In this document: positions 18,367-28,765 of the stretch, one piece after another
How the letters are laid out: every line of letters starts with the position of its first letter
Position numbering within the stretch: the stretch's first letter is position 1
Origin: Kitasatospora paranensis
GTDB taxonomy: Bacteria > Actinomycetota > Actinomycetes > Streptomycetales > Streptomycetaceae
NCBI RefSeq assembly: GCF_039544005.1
Contig: NZ_BAABKV010000001.1
Span: forward strand, 1,178,001 to 1,242,000
Length of the DNA: 64,000 nucleotides
Direction: 5' to 3'
Position numbers and translations under genes: made by a program
Notes under the pieces: model-generated
Database searches by the model: none
What the model was told of the DNA's origin: nothing
Seen by the model: only the letters and a program-made list of their open reading frames with translations

Positions 18367-19295
18367 AGCGTTCACTCCCCACTGCCGCAGCCCTTGCCGC
18401 CGCCCTCGTCCTGGCCGGTTGCGGCTCGGACCCGGCGCCCGCGGGCCCGGCGGCCGGCGCCTCGGCCGCCGCGGCCGCCCGCCAGGACGTGGTCTCGGCC
18501 GAACAGAAGGTGGACGCGGTCGCCGCCCTGCTCCCCGCGGACGTCCGGAAGGCCGGCACCCTCAAGCTCGGCGGCGCGGTCGGCACCCCGCCCAGCGCGT
18601 TCTACCCCGACCCCGGCCAGAAGAGGCCGGCCGGGCTGGACGTGGACTTCGCCGATGCCGTGGCGAAAGTCCTGGGCATCACCATCACCCGCCAGGACGC
18701 CGCCTTCGAGACCATCCTGCCCGCGCTCTCCAGCGGCAAGTACGACGTCGGAACGGGCAACTTCGGCGTCACCACCGCCCGTCTGAGGACGATCGACTTC
18801 GTCACCTACATCGACGACGGCCAGGGGTTCGCCGTCCGCAGGGACAACACCGCGATCAAGCCGGTCACCGACCTCGTCCAGCTCTGCGGCCTCACCATCG
18901 GCACCGGCGCCGGCACCACCTTCGAATCCACCCTGGCGGCGAAGAAGAACGTGTGCACGGACGCCGGCCGCAAACCGTACGAGGTCAAGGTCTTCGGCGA
19001 CAACGGCGCGATCCTCACCGGGCTCCAGCAGGGCCGGGTCGACGTGGTGATGTCCACCATCAACGGCCTGCGGCATCAGGCCGCCCAGCCCGCCGCGAAC
19101 ACCCGGTTCCTCGGCGAGTTCCACCGGCTGGACGTCGGCTTCGCCTTCAAGAAGGGCTCGCCGCTCACCCCGGCGTTCCAGGCCGCCGTCAACCGGCTGA
19201 TCAAGGACGGGACCTACGCGAGGATCCTGCAGAAGTGGGGCACCCAGGACTCCGCCGTCGACAGCTCGCGGATCAGCCCGCCTGAGCATGCCTGA
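18363..19295 (+). CDS. ABC transporter substrate-binding lipoprotein (polar amino acid type)
   Basis: 310-residue periplasmic-binding-fold protein anchored by lipid. Signal peptide KRSLPTAAALAAALVLAGCGSD with lipobox LAGC, low-complexity linker, then the family-3 binding domain: FYPDPGQKRPAGLDVDFADAVAKVLGI, LSSGKYDVGTGNFGVTTARLRTIDFVTY, GDNGAILTGLQQGRVDVVMS and LIKDGTYARILQKWG. These match histidine/cystine/methionine-type receptors. GTG start overlaps the acetyltransferase stop. One of two binding proteins in the operon; both share the KVDAVAALLP linker before the domain. Confidence 0.93.
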   Translation: MKRSLPTAAALAAALVLAGCGSDPAPAGPAAGASAAAAARQDVVSAEQKVDAVAALLPADVRKAGTLKLGGAVGTPPSAFYPDPGQKRPAGLDVDFADAVAKVLGITITRQDAAFETILPALSSGKYDVGTGNFGVTTARLRTIDFVTYIDDGQGFAVRRDNTAIKPVTDLVQLCGLTIGTGAGTTFESTLAAKKNVCTDAGRKPYEVKVFGDNGAILTGLQQGRVDVVMSTINGLRHQAAQPAANTRFLGEFHRLDVGFAFKKGSPLTPAFQAAVNRLIKDGTYARILQKWGTQDSAVDSSRISPPEHA

Positions 19296-19353
19296 GCCGC
19301 TGTCCCCGCCCGTCGCCACGGGCGGGTCCGTCCGCACGGGGAGGAGCCCCGCC

Positions 19354-20358
19354 ATGAGCACCACCGCCGTACCCGGGCAGAGCGTCGGGGCGGAGACCGG
19401 GCCACCGGGCGACGCCGACCTGCCGGTCGTCCCCGCCCGGCACCCCTGGCGATGGGCCGCCGGGGCCGCCGCCTTCGTCCTGGTCGCCCAGTTCGTCCAC
19501 GGCCTGGCCACCAACCCCGGCTGGGACTGGCCGACCTTCCGGGCCTTCGTCGCCACCGACAGCATCCTGAAGGCCGTCGGCATCACGCTTCAACTCACCC
19601 TCTACGCCACGGTGCTGGGCTTCCTGATCGGTGCCGCGGTGGCCGCCCTGCGACTCTCGCGCAGCCCGATCCTGCAGACCATCGCCTGGGTCTACATCTG
19701 GGCCTTCCGGTCGATCCCGCTCATCGTCCAGTTGGTGTTCTGGTTCAACCTCTCCTATCTGTACCGGCGGCTGGGCATCGGTGTCCCCTTCGGCCCGGTC
19801 CTCGTCGACATCGACACCGTGCACGCGCTCGGCGCGCTCGGCGCTGCCGTCATCGGCCTCGCCCTGCACCAGGGCGCCTACGCCGCGGAGATCATCCGGG
19901 CAGGAGTGCTCTCCGTCGACGGCGGGCAGCTGGAGGCCGCCGCGGCCCTCGGCATCCCGCGCCTGCGGCAGGCCAGGCGGATCGTCCTGCCGCAGGCGAT
20001 GCGCGGCATCCTGCCGAACGCCGCCAACGAGATCATCTCGCTGTTCAAGTCCACCTCCGTGGTCTACGTCATGGCGATCGGCGAGCTCTTCTACCAGGTG
20101 CAGGTCGTGTACGGCCGCACCGGCCGGGTCGTCCCGCTGCTGATGGTCGCCACCGCCTGGTACGTGCTGCTCACCACACTGCTGTCGGTCGGCCAGTTCT
20201 ACGTCGAGCGGCACTTCGCCCGCGGCGCCGAGCGCACTCCGCCGCCGACCCCGCTGCAGCGGCTCCGCGCCCTCGTCGAGCGGATCACCGAGACCCGGCT
20301 CACCCCGCCCTCCGCCCGGACCACCGCACCCACCGCACCCTCGGGAGGCCGACCGTGA
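19354..20358 (+). CDS. Polar amino acid ABC transporter permease
   Basis: 334-residue integral membrane protein of the HisM/GlnP type with about five membrane helices ([63 protein letters not shown]). The ATPase-contact EAA loop is visible as [36 protein letters not shown] at 19354 follows GGGAGGAG by seven bases. The stop overlaps the ATPase GTG (GTGA). The C-terminal 25 residues are Thr/Ala/Pro-rich. Forms the channel with itself or with the permease encoded at 15146-16083. Confidence 0.94.
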   Translation: MSTTAVPGQSVGAETGPPGDADLPVVPARHPWRWAAGAAAFVLVAQFVHGLATNPGWDWPTFRAFVATDSILKAVGITLQLTLYATVLGFLIGAAVAALRLSRSPILQTIAWVYIWAFRSIPLIVQLVFWFNLSYLYRRLGIGVPFGPVLVDIDTVHALGALGAAVIGLALHQGAYAAEIIRAGVLSVDGGQLEAAAALGIPRLRQARRIVLPQAMRGILPNAANEIISLFKSTSVVYVMAIGELFYQVQVVYGRTGRVVPLLMVATAWYVLLTTLLSVGQFYVERHFARGAERTPPPTPLQRLRALVERITETRLTPPSARTTAPTAPSGGRP

Positions 20359-21128
20359 GCACTGCCACCACCGCGATGGTGAACGTCCGGGGCGTCCACA
20401 AGAGCTTCGGCCGGCTGGAGGTGCTGCGCGGCGTCGACCTGCGGGTCGCCGCCGGGTCCGTCACCGTCGTGCTCGGCCCGTCCGGCTCCGGCAAGTCCAC
20501 CCTGCTGCGCGCCATCAACCACCTGGAGAAGCTCGACCGCGGCACCGTCACCGTCGACGGCGAGCTGATCGGCTACCGCCGGGTCGGCGGCAGGCTGCAC
20601 GAGCTCAAGGAGCGCGAGGTGCTGCGCCAGCGCACCAGCCTCGGCTTCGTGTTCCAGAACTTCAACCTCTTCCCGCACCTCACGGTGCTGGAGAACCTGG
20701 TCGAGGCGCCGATCGGCGCCCTCGGGCGGCCCCGGGCCGAGGCCAGGGCGCGGGCCCTGGAGCTCCTCGGCAGGGTCGGTCTGGCGGACAAGGCGGACGC
20801 CTACCCCCGCCGGCTCTCCGGCGGCCAGCAGCAGCGGGTGGCGATCGCCCGCGCGCTCGCCCTGGAGCCGAAGGTCCTGCTCTTCGACGAGCCGACCTCC
20901 GCGCTCGACCCCGAGCTGGTCGGCGAGGTGCTGGACGTCATCAAGGACCTCGCCGCCGCCGGCACGACCATGATCGTCGTCACCCACGAGATCGGCTTCG
21001 CCCGCGAGGTCGCCGACACCGTGGTGTTCATGGACGACGGGGTCGTCGTCGAACAGGGCCCGCCCGCCGCCGTCCTGGACCACCCGCAGCACGAGCGCAC
21101 CCGCGCCTTCCTGTCCAAGGTCCTGTAG
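20355..21128 (+). CDS. Amino acid ABC transporter ATP-binding protein
   Basis: 257 residues. Walker [11 protein letters not shown]-loop [18 protein letters not shown], signature [15 protein letters not shown], Walker [14 protein letters not shown] and the H-loop VVTHE are all intact. Belongs to the GlnQ/HisP class. An insertion between Walker A and the Q-loop ([22 protein letters not shown]) is seen in several sulfur amino acid transporters. It is the only ATPase in the island, so it should energise both permeases. GTG start overlaps the permease stop. Confidence 0.95.
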   Translation: MSTATTAMVNVRGVHKSFGRLEVLRGVDLRVAAGSVTVVLGPSGSGKSTLLRAINHLEKLDRGTVTVDGELIGYRRVGGRLHELKEREVLRQRTSLGFVFQNFNLFPHLTVLENLVEAPIGALGRPRAEARARALELLGRVGLADKADAYPRRLSGGQQQRVAIARALALEPKVLLFDEPTSALDPELVGEVLDVIKDLAAAGTTMIVVTHEIGFAREVADTVVFMDDGVVVEQGPPAAVLDHPQHERTRAFLSKVL

Positions 21129-21166
21129 CCCGCCCCTCACAGCCCCGCCCGAAAGAGGAGTCCACC

Positions 21167-22156
21167 GTGCCGACCTCCCCGCGCACCCTCATCGCCGCCG
21201 CCTCCGCCCTGCTCGCCGGCTCGCTGCTGCTCACCGCCTGCGGCTCCGGCGCAGACGCCGCCGCGCAACTCGCCGGCTCCGCCGGCAGTGCCGCACCGAA
21301 CGGCACCACGATCAATCTGACACCCGATCAGCACCGCATCACCACCCCGAAGGTGGACGCCGTCGCGGCCCTCGTCCCGGAGGAGATCAGAAAGCGGGGC
21401 ACCCTCCAGGTCGTGGACAACCTCGGCACCGTCCCCCCGCTGGACTTCCACGCCACCGACGACAGGACGATCATCGGCGCCGAGCCGGACATCGCCCATC
21501 TCCTCGGCAACGTGCTGGGCCTGCAGGTCGAACTCAACCCGGTCTCCTGGGAGAACGTCTTCGTCGGCCTCGACAGCGGCAAGTACGACGTCGGGCTCAC
21601 CAACATCACCGTCACCGAAGCCCGAAAGGAGAAGTACGACTTCGCCACCTACCGCCTCGACATCCTCGGCTTCGAGGCGCGCAAGGGCGGCAGCTGGAAG
21701 GTCACCGGGCCCAAGGACGTGGCGGGCCGCACCATCGGCACGTCCTCGGGCACCAACCAGGAGAAGGTGCTGATCGCCTGGAACGAACAGAACGTCAAGG
21801 CCGGGCTCAAGCCCGTGACCATCAAGTACTACCAGAACTCCTCCGACTACTACCTGGCGCTGTCGTCCGGCCGGATCGACGCCTGGCTCGGCCCCAACCC
21901 CACCGAGGCGTTCCATGCCGCACAGGTCGGGCAGACCGAGGTCATCGGCACCTACTCCGGCGGCGGCGCCGACGTGCTCGGCAAGATCGCGGCGACCACC
22001 CGGAAGGACAACGGCCTGGTGAAGGCGCTGCAGGCGGCGATCGACGAGATCATCCGGAACGGCACCTACGGCCAGGTGCTCAAGCGGTGGGGCCTGGAGA
22101 AGGAGGCCGTCACGACCTCCGAGATCAACCCGCCCGGCCTGCCCAAGACCGACTGA
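21167..22156 (+). CDS. ABC transporter substrate-binding lipoprotein
   Basis: 329-residue lipoprotein, signal peptide with lipobox LTAC (RTLIAAASALLAGSLLLTACGSG). Family-3 binding domain with LQVVDNLGTVPPLDFHA, IGAEPDIAHLLGNVLGLQVELNPVSWENVFVGLDSGKYDVGLTNITVTEARKEKYDF and NGTYGQVLKRWGLEKEAV. Distinct in sequence from the binding protein at 18363, so the transporter may handle two ligands. GTG start six bases after GAGGAG. Ends the operon; the 52-base gap to the convergent LysR gene holds two copies of AGGACGGCCGCGC that may pair as a terminator. Confidence 0.93.
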   Translation: MPTSPRTLIAAASALLAGSLLLTACGSGADAAAQLAGSAGSAAPNGTTINLTPDQHRITTPKVDAVAALVPEEIRKRGTLQVVDNLGTVPPLDFHATDDRTIIGAEPDIAHLLGNVLGLQVELNPVSWENVFVGLDSGKYDVGLTNITVTEARKEKYDFATYRLDILGFEARKGGSWKVTGPKDVAGRTIGTSSGTNQEKVLIAWNEQNVKAGLKPVTIKYYQNSSDYYLALSSGRIDAWLGPNPTEAFHAAQVGQTEVIGTYSGGGADVLGKIAATTRKDNGLVKALQAAIDEIIRNGTYGQVLKRWGLEKEAVTTSEINPPGLPKTD

Positions 22157-22208
22157 GCCCGGCCGCAGGACGGCCGCGCAGGACGGCCGCGCACGGCCCG
22201 GCGCCCGG

Positions 22209-23125
22209 TCAGCCCTCGGCCAGGCCGCGGGCCGCGCCGGTCAGCGCGGTGAGCACCGGGGCGATCAGCGGGTGCCCTTCGGCGCCGGCCCGGACGGCGG
22301 CGAAGACCTTGCGGGTGGCGAGCTCGCTGTCCACCGGGCGGACGGCGACGGCGGCCAGATCGGTGCCGCGCAGCGCCGAGCGGGGCACCAGCGCCACCCC
22401 CGCACCGGCAGAGGCGAGCGCGACCACCGCACTGAAGTCGTCCGAGGAGTGCACCAGCCGGGGCTGGAAGCCGGCGTGCTCGCAGGCCAGCAGCACCACG
22501 TCGTGGCAGGGGTTTCCCGGGTACGGACCGATCCAGGTCTCGGCGGCCAGCGCGGCCATCGCCACGGGGCCGTCGCCCGCGGCCAGCGGGTGGTCCAGCG
22601 GCAGGACCGCCCGGAACGGCTCGGCGTACAGCGGGACGCGGGTGATCCGCCGGTCGTCGGCCTGCGGTGCGCCGCGGTACTCCACCGCCACCGCCAGGTC
22701 GGCCTGACCGTCGAGCAGCATCGGCAGGCTGGCGTCGCCCTCGGCGTCCCGAACCCGCAGCCGCACCCCGGGTGCCGTCCGGGCGAGGTCGGTGAGGGCC
22801 GGGGCCAGCACCAGCGCGATGCCGGTGGCGAAGGCGGCGACGGTGACCTCGCCCGCGACACCGTCGCTGTACGCGGCCAGGTCGGCCTCGGCGCGCTCCA
22901 GTTGCGCCAGCACCGCGTCCGCGTGACCGAGCAGGATCTCGCCGGCCGCGGTCAGCCGGACGCCGCGGCCGTCCCGGGCCAGCAGGTGGTGGCCGGTCTC
23001 CTGCTCCAAGGCCGCGAGCTGCTGGGAGACCGCCGAGGGGTGAGGTAGAGCGCGGCCGCGGCGGCCGTCACGGTGCGGTGGTCGGCCACGGCCCGCAGGG
23101 TCCGCAACCGTCGTGCGTCGATCAC
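22209..23125 (-). CDS. LysR family transcriptional regulator, frameshifted
   Basis: N-terminal winged helix MIDARRLRTLRAVADHRTVTAAAAALYLTPSAVSQQLAALEQETGHHLLARDGRGVRLT appears when one C is restored at 23037-23040; as read the helix-turn-helix is cut. The effector domain follows (GEVTVAAFATGIALVLAPALTDLA, LLDGQADLAVAVEYRG, PYPGNPCHDVVLLACEHAGFQP, ASAGAGVALVPRSAL). Restored length about 305 residues. GTG at 23125 has no strong ribosome site. It is convergent with the organosulfur transporter operon, and LysR proteins often control such genes (CysB, YtlI), but its target cannot be told from sequence. Confidence 0.85.
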
Positions 23126-23129
23126 GGGG

Positions 23130-24500
23130 TCAATTCTGCCAGCGTGCGGCCGCCGCTCCGGACGGGCCGCCGACGGCCGTCCCGAGCGGGGGCGCGCACA
23201 GGGAGCCGCCGGCCCGGGAAGGGGGTGCCGGGCCGGCGGCTCGTGGGGGGCGGATGCCCCCGGGAGGGCGCGGTGAGGGTGGGGCCGCGCCTGGTCGGTC
23301 ACTCCCCGCGGACGCGCCCATCGCGGCGCGCGCGTCGACGAACGCGGCGATGGCGCGTTCGACGTCGGCGGTGGAGTGGGCGGCGGAGAGCTGGACCCGG
23401 ATCCGGGCCTTGCCGTGCGGCACCACCGGGTACGAGAAGCCGATCACGTACACGCCGCGCTCCAGCAGCAGTTCGGCGAGCCGGCCGGCCTCGGCGGCGT
23501 CGCCGATCATGACCGGGGCGATGGCATGCTCGCCGGGCAGGATCTCGAAGCCCTCCTCGGTCATCCGCCGGCGGAACAGCTCGGTGTTGGCGGCCAGCTG
23601 CTCGCGCAGGTCGCCGGACCGCTCCAGCAGGTCCAGCACGGTCAGCGAGGCCGCGGCGATCACCGGCGCGAGCGAGTTGGAGAACAGGTACGGGCGCGAG
23701 CGCTGGCGCAGCAGGGCGACGATCTCCCGGCGGGCCGCCACGTAGCCGCCGGAGGCGCCGCCGAGGGCCTTGCCCAGGGTGCCGGTGATGATGTCGACGC
23801 GGTCCATCACGCCGTGCAGCTCGGGGGTGCCGCGGCCGGTGGGTCCGACGAAGCCGACCGCATGCGAGTCGTCGACCATCACCATGGCGTCGTACCGGTC
23901 GGCGAGGTCGCAGATCTCGCGCAGCGGGGCGATGTAGCCGTCCATGGAGAAGACGCCGTCGGTGACGATCAGCCGGCGGCGGGCGTCCTGGGTGTCCTTG
24001 AGCTGCTGCTCCAGGTCGGCCAGGTCGCGGTTGGCGTAGCGGTGGCGGCGGGCCTTGGAGAGCCGGATGCCGTCGATGATCGAGGCGTGGTTGAGGGCGT
24101 CGGAGATGACCGCGTCGCGCTCGTCGAGCAGGGTCTCGAAGACTCCGCCGTTGGCGTCGAAGCAGGAGGAGTAGAGGATCGTGTCCTCCTGGCCGAGGAA
24201 GTGCGAGAGGCGCTCCTCCAACTGCTTGTGGACGTCCTGGGTGCCGCAGATGAAGCGGACGGACGCCATGCCGTAGCCCCAGCGGTCGAGGGCGTCCTTG
24301 GCGGCGGCGACCACGGCCGGGTGGTCGGCCAGGCCCAGGTAGTTGTTGGCGCAGAAGTTCAGGACCTCGCCGCCGTTGCCGGAGCTGACGCTGACCTGGG
24401 CGGACTGCGGGCTGCCGATGACGCGCTCGGGCTTGAAGAGGCCGGCCTCGCGGATCTCGTCCAGGGTGGCGGCGAGGTCGTCGCGGACGTTGTCGAACAC
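23130..24500 (-). CDS. kbl: Glycine C-acetyltransferase (2-amino-3-ketobutyrate CoA ligase)
   Basis: PLP enzyme that cleaves 2-amino-3-ketobutyrate with CoA into glycine and acetyl-CoA, the second step of threonine degradation. [47 protein letters not shown] and the PLP-lysine block [15 protein letters not shown] are intact. As read the protein is 456 residues and runs to 23130, but the family ends near residue 400. One more C in the run at 23304-23307 would give [11 protein letters not shown] and a stop at 23299, so the last 60 Pro/Gly-rich residues are probably an artefact. GTG start preceded by TAGGAG; 30 bases downstream of tdh. Confidence 0.93.
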   Translation of the reverse strand: MFDNVRDDLAATLDEIREAGLFKPERVIGSPQSAQVSVSSGNGGEVLNFCANNYLGLADHPAVVAAAKDALDRWGYGMASVRFICGTQDVHKQLEERLSHFLGQEDTILYSSCFDANGGVFETLLDERDAVISDALNHASIIDGIRLSKARRHRYANRDLADLEQQLKDTQDARRRLIVTDGVFSMDGYIAPLREICDLADRYDAMVMVDDSHAVGFVGPTGRGTPELHGVMDRVDIITGTLGKALGGASGGYVAARREIVALLRQRSRPYLFSNSLAPVIAAASLTVLDLLERSGDLREQLAANTELFRRRMTEEGFEILPGEHAIAPVMIGDAAEAGRLAELLLERGVYVIGFSYPVVPHGKARIRVQLSAAHSTADVERAIAAFVDARAAMGASAGSDRPGAAPPSPRPPGGIRPPRAAGPAPPSRAGGSLCAPPLGTAVGGPSGAAAARWQN

Positions 24501-24530
24501 GGAAGGACTCCTAGGTCAGGGGGTCGCGGG

Positions 24531-25559
24531 TCAGACGGTCCAGTCGAGGATGATCTTGCCGCAGTTGCCGCTCGCCGCCTCGTCGAAGGCGGCCTGGTAG
24601 TCGGCGGCGGCGTAGCGGCCGGTGATCACCGGACCGAGGTCGAGGCCGCCCTCCAGCAGCACCGACATCGCGTACCAGGTCTCGAACATCTCGCGGCCGT
24701 AGATGCCCTTGATGGTGATCATGGAGGTGACGATCCGCGCCCAGTCCACCGCGAAGTCGTTCGCCGGCAGGCCGAGCATGGCGATCTTCCCGCCGTGCGT
24801 CATGTTGGCGATCATCGACTGCATGGCCTCGGCGCGGCCGGACATCTCCAGCCCGACGTCGAAGCCCTCGCGCAGGCCCAGCCGCTGCTGGCCCTCCTCG
24901 ATGGTGTGCCGCGACACGTCCAGCGCCAGCGTCACGCCGACCTTCTCGGCCAGCTGGAGGCGGTACGGCGACACGTCGGTGATCATCACGTTGCGGGCGC
25001 CGGCGTGCTTGGCGACGGCCGCCGCCATGATGCCGATCGGGCCCGCGCCGGTGATCAGCACGTCCTCACCGACCAGCGGGAAGGAGAGCGCGGTGTGCAC
25101 CGCGTTGCCGAACGGGTCGAAGATCGCCGCCACGTCGAGGTCGACGGGGACGCGGTGCACCCACACGTTGGACGCGGGCAGCGCCACGTACTCGGCGAAC
25201 GCGCCGTCGCGGCCGACGCCCAGGCCGACCGTGTTGCGGCACAGGTGGCGGCGGCCGGCCAGGCAGTTGCGGCACTTGCCGCACACCAGGTGCCCCTCGC
25301 CGCTGACCAGGTCGCCGACGGCGACATCGGTCACCGCGGCACCGATCTCGGCCACCTCGCCGACGAACTCGTGGCCGAGCGTCAGCGGCGTGGTGATGGT
25401 CTGCTGCGCCCAGCCGTCCCACGAGCGGATGTGCAGGTCGGTGCCGCAGATGCCGGTGCGCAGCACCTTGATCAGCACGTCGGCGGGGCCGATCTCCGGC
25501 ATGGGGACGTCCATCAGCCAGAGCCCGGGCTCGGCCTTCTGCTTGACGAGTGCCTTCAC
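24531..25559 (-). CDS. tdh: L-threonine 3-dehydrogenase
   Basis: Zinc-dependent medium-chain dehydrogenase oxidising threonine to 2-amino-3-ketobutyrate with NAD+. 342 residues, the standard length. Catalytic zinc cysteine in [19 protein letters not shown], structural zinc cysteines [15 protein letters not shown], and the Rossmann motif [22 protein letters not shown] terminus [13 protein letters not shown] is typical of Tdh. GTG at 25559 lies nine bases after AGGAG. First gene of the tdh-kbl operon. The start region upstream (25560-25789) holds no other gene. Confidence 0.95.
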   Translation of the reverse strand: MKALVKQKAEPGLWLMDVPMPEIGPADVLIKVLRTGICGTDLHIRSWDGWAQQTITTPLTLGHEFVGEVAEIGAAVTDVAVGDLVSGEGHLVCGKCRNCLAGRRHLCRNTVGLGVGRDGAFAEYVALPASNVWVHRVPVDLDVAAIFDPFGNAVHTALSFPLVGEDVLITGAGPIGIMAAAVAKHAGARNVMITDVSPYRLQLAEKVGVTLALDVSRHTIEEGQQRLGLREGFDVGLEMSGRAEAMQSMIANMTHGGKIAMLGLPANDFAVDWARIVTSMITIKGIYGREMFETWYAMSVLLEGGLDLGPVITGRYAAADYQAAFDEAASGNCGKIILDWTV

Positions 25560-25789
25560 GGCGAGCGCTCCTGACGCACGAACGACTGGTGGCCCGGCGG
25601 TGCAACCCCTGCCTCGCCGGGCACACTGCAATCTGCCTGGTCAGAGTGGGTGCGGTCCATCGAGGAATTCTTAACGGAGGTCGCAGCTGGGCTTCACGAT
25701 CGTGCCCGAGCGGCGCCCCGACGCCCCGACGACGTGCCCAAGCCCACCCGGACGGGCTACCGGGCACGACCGGCCGGCCTGCCGGCGGG

Positions 25790-27184
25790 TCAGCTGTGGT
25801 TGACGATGACGGCGATGCCCCAGCCGATCGCCGCGAGCACCACGGCGAAGCACAGCACGGCCAGGACGTACCCGACCGGTCCGGCCGTGGGGCGGTCGGA
25901 CACCGCCTCGGCGGCCCGGGCCGGCGGGTTGAGCGCCCGCAGGCCGATCGCGAACAGCGCGGGCAGGCCCGCGCCGGCGAGCATGCCGACGAGGACGATC
26001 TTCCACAGCGCGTCGAGGTTGATCCAGGAGTTCACGGCGCCGCCCTCCGACTCCGCTGCCGGCAGCACCGATCCCGTCCATGCGGCGTTGACGTTCTCCG
26101 GTGTCACCGCGGGCCGGCGGGAGGCGAGGAAGAACGCGATCGCCGCCAGCACCAGCACGGTGAAGATCACCACCACCCCGGGCGTCCCGCCGATCCCGTG
26201 CGCGGTCCAGTAGGCGAGCGCGCCGACCCCGGCGGCGGCCGGCAGGGTGAGCAGCCAGGCCGCCACCATCCGCCGGGCCACGTGCCAGCGCACCGCGGCG
26301 CCCTTCTTCCCGACCCCGGTGCCCAGGATCGACCCGGTGGCCACGTGGGTGGTGGACAGCGAGTAGCCGAAGTCGGTGGAGGAGAGGATCACCGCGGCCG
26401 AGGCCGATTCGGCGGCCATCCCCTGGGGCGACTCGATCTCCACCAGCCCCTTGCCCAGCGCCCGGATCACCCGCCAGCCCCCGATGTAGGTGCCCAGCGC
26501 GATCGCCACCGCACAGGAGGTGATCACCCAGGCCGGGGCGGTCGCACCGGACTGCAGCGTGCCGTTGGCGATCAGCGCCAGGGTGATGACACCCATGGTC
26601 TTCTGCGCGTCGTTCGTCCCGTGGGCGAGCGAGACCATGGAGGCCGAGCCGACCTGGCCGATCCGGAAGCCGTGCCCGCGCGGGCGTTCGGGCACGCCGC
26701 GGGTGAGGCGGTAGACCAGGTAGGTGCCGACCGCGGCGACCGCACCGGCGATGAACGGGGACAGCGCGGCGGGCACGATCACCTTGGAGACCAGGCCCTG
26801 CCACTTCACGGCCGACGTGCCGGCCGCCGCCATGGTGGCCCCGACCACGCCGCCGATCAGCGCGTGGGAGGAGCTGGAGGGGATCCCGAGGTACCAGGTG
26901 GCCAGGTTCCACAGGATGCTGCCGGTGAGCCCGGCGAAGACCACGGTCAGGGTCACGTCCTGGCTGTCGACGAGGCCGCTGGCGATGGTCGCCGCGACGG
27001 CGGTCGACAGGAACGCCCCCACCAGGTTCAGCACGGCCGAGACGGCGACCGCGACACGCGGCGGCAGGGCCCCGGTGACGATCGAGGTGGCCATGGCATT
27101 GCCGGTGTCGTGGAAGCCGTTGGTGAAGTCGAAGCCCAGCGCGGTGACGACCACGAACGCCAGGACCGCGTCGTTGCCGGTCAC
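25790..27184 (-). CDS. Inorganic phosphate transporter, PiT family
   Basis: 464-residue membrane protein taking up phosphate (or divalent cation-phosphate) with protons. Both family signature repeats are present: GFDFTNGFHDTGNAMATSI in the N-terminal half and SLAHGTNDAQKTMGVITLALIA in the C-terminal half, with about ten to twelve membrane helices. GTG at 27184 (encoding VTGNDAVLAFVVV) is chosen as the family start; the same frame is open further upstream but that part is not hydrophobic. No PhoU-like DUF47 gene is adjacent. Single gene, 74 bases after the antiporter gene. Confidence 0.92.
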   Translation of the reverse strand: MTGNDAVLAFVVVTALGFDFTNGFHDTGNAMATSIVTGALPPRVAVAVSAVLNLVGAFLSTAVAATIASGLVDSQDVTLTVVFAGLTGSILWNLATWYLGIPSSSSHALIGGVVGATMAAAGTSAVKWQGLVSKVIVPAALSPFIAGAVAAVGTYLVYRLTRGVPERPRGHGFRIGQVGSASMVSLAHGTNDAQKTMGVITLALIANGTLQSGATAPAWVITSCAVAIALGTYIGGWRVIRALGKGLVEIESPQGMAAESASAAVILSSTDFGYSLSTTHVATGSILGTGVGKKGAAVRWHVARRMVAAWLLTLPAAAGVGALAYWTAHGIGGTPGVVVIFTVLVLAAIAFFLASRRPAVTPENVNAAWTGSVLPAAESEGGAVNSWINLDALWKIVLVGMLAGAGLPALFAIGLRALNPPARAAEAVSDRPTAGPVGYVLAVLCFAVVLAAIGWGIAVIVNHS

Positions 27185-27258
27185 GTGCTCGAACCTAACC
27201 CGCCGTCCGGACGGACCCGGCGCTGCGACACCCGGCCTTCCCGGGTGGCGCAGGGCCG

Positions 27259-28497
27259 TCATCCGATCGGACCAGTGCCGGGCTGCGGGCCCGCTGCCCG
27301 GGCCCTGGCCCGCGCGTACCGGGCGGCCACCGGGCCGTAGGTGAGACCGTGCAGGACGAGGCTCACCAGCACGGTCATCACCATCACCTGGCCGACCAGG
27401 TCGGCGGCGTGCGGGTCGACGGGGGCGAGGGCCACGAAGGCGAGCAGGCCGAAGACGATGGAGGCCGGGCCGCGCGGGCCCAGCCAGGCGAGCAGCAGCC
27501 GGTCCGTGCGGTCCAGGCCGCTGCCGACCAGGCAGAGCAGGACGGGCCCGACCCGCACCACGGTCAGGGTGAGGGCGGCGTAGGCCACCACGCGCCCGTC
27601 GAAGTCGCCGGTGAAGGCCTGGGTGACGAGCTCCCCGAAGACGAACCAGAGCGCCAGCGACAGCAGCGTCCCGACGTCCTCCACCAGGTGCAGGGCCTTG
27701 GGCGGCAGGGCCCGGGAGTCCGGGGTGAAGAAGAGCCCGGCGACGAACGCGGCGACGAAGCCGTTGCCGTCCAGCACGATCGCCAATCCGTACGCGGTCA
27801 GCGGCAGGGCGAGGATGCCGAGCCGGACGGCGGACTCCCGCGTCAAGCCCGCCTCCCAGGCCCGGCGCAGCAGCCACCCGCCGGGCTTGCCGACCAGCAG
27901 GCCGGCCAGCAGGGCCCACAGCAGCGAGTCGAACGCGTCCCCCACCGCGTCGGCCGACCCCGGGCTGCCGCCGTGCGCCTCGACGCCGGCCAGGCAGAGC
28001 AGGAAGACCGGGGCGACGATGCCGTCGTTCAGCCCGCTCTCGACCGTCAGGACCCCGCGCAGCCAGGACGGCAGCCGGCGGTCGCGGATGAGCTCGGCGG
28101 CGGGCGCCAAGTCGACGGGCACCGTCACCGCGGCGAACAGCGCGGCCGTCCACCACCGGCCGCCGGGGAACAGCAGCCCGCCCGCGAGCACCCCGGCGGC
28201 CAGGGTCAGCGGCAGGGCCAACACCAGCAGCCGGGTCAACAGACCGCGCTGACCGCGGACGACCCCCGCGGGGACATCGGTGGCGTCGGTGAAGAGCAGC
28301 ACCGCGAGGATGATCTCGGCCGCACGCTCGGCGTCCGAGGTGGTCAGGCTGATGAAGACCGGCGGGTTCGGGCCCACGGTCAGGGCCACCCCGGCGGCGG
28401 TCATCGCGACCGGCGCGGTGATGCTCCAGCGGGCCAGCCGGCCCGCCACCAGGGCCCAGGCGAACAGCGTTCCCATGCCCACGACCAGGGCGACCAC
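27259..28497 (-). CDS. Cation:proton antiporter (CPA1-like)
   Basis: 412 residues, about 12 membrane helices. The sequence TVESGLNDGIVAPVFL has the ND pair of the transport site of CPA antiporters, and ESAVRLGILALPLTAYGLAIVLDGNGFVAAFVAGLFF and AWLGPRGPASIVFGLLAF follow in the expected order. Probably exchanges Na+ or K+ for H+. The usual C-terminal regulatory domain is absent. GTG at 28497 is the first start giving the first helix. Alone on the minus strand, 74 bases upstream of the phosphate transporter. Confidence 0.88.
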   Translation of the reverse strand: MVALVVGMGTLFAWALVAGRLARWSITAPVAMTAAGVALTVGPNPPVFISLTTSDAERAAEIILAVLLFTDATDVPAGVVRGQRGLLTRLLVLALPLTLAAGVLAGGLLFPGGRWWTAALFAAVTVPVDLAPAAELIRDRRLPSWLRGVLTVESGLNDGIVAPVFLLCLAGVEAHGGSPGSADAVGDAFDSLLWALLAGLLVGKPGGWLLRRAWEAGLTRESAVRLGILALPLTAYGLAIVLDGNGFVAAFVAGLFFTPDSRALPPKALHLVEDVGTLLSLALWFVFGELVTQAFTGDFDGRVVAYAALTLTVVRVGPVLLCLVGSGLDRTDRLLLAWLGPRGPASIVFGLLAFVALAPVDPHAADLVGQVMVMTVLVSLVLHGLTYGPVAARYARARARAAGPQPGTGPIG

Positions 28498-28765
28498 GCG
28501 CGTACCTGTCTCTCCCCGGCGCGCGACCGGACGGTGGGTGGGTGCCCCGATGGTAGGGCGGGCGGGCGCCGGGAGGGCGCGGCGGCGCGGCCGGCGCGGC
28601 CGGTTTCACCGGTGTGCAGGCACCCGGCGCTTGTCGGACAGGCGGGGGTCCGGCGGCGGTGCGCCTGCGCGGCGGCGGCGCGGCGGGCGGCCGCGCTGGT
28701 GGAATGGGGACCGCGCCGCGCCGGCACCCCGGCCGGGCGGCGACCGACCGGGTGGAGGGGGCGGC

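Noticed and set aside
22157..22208. Mobile element boundary at the repeated AGGACGGCCGCGC
   Set aside because: Two short copies between convergent genes, no transposase or flanking target duplication.
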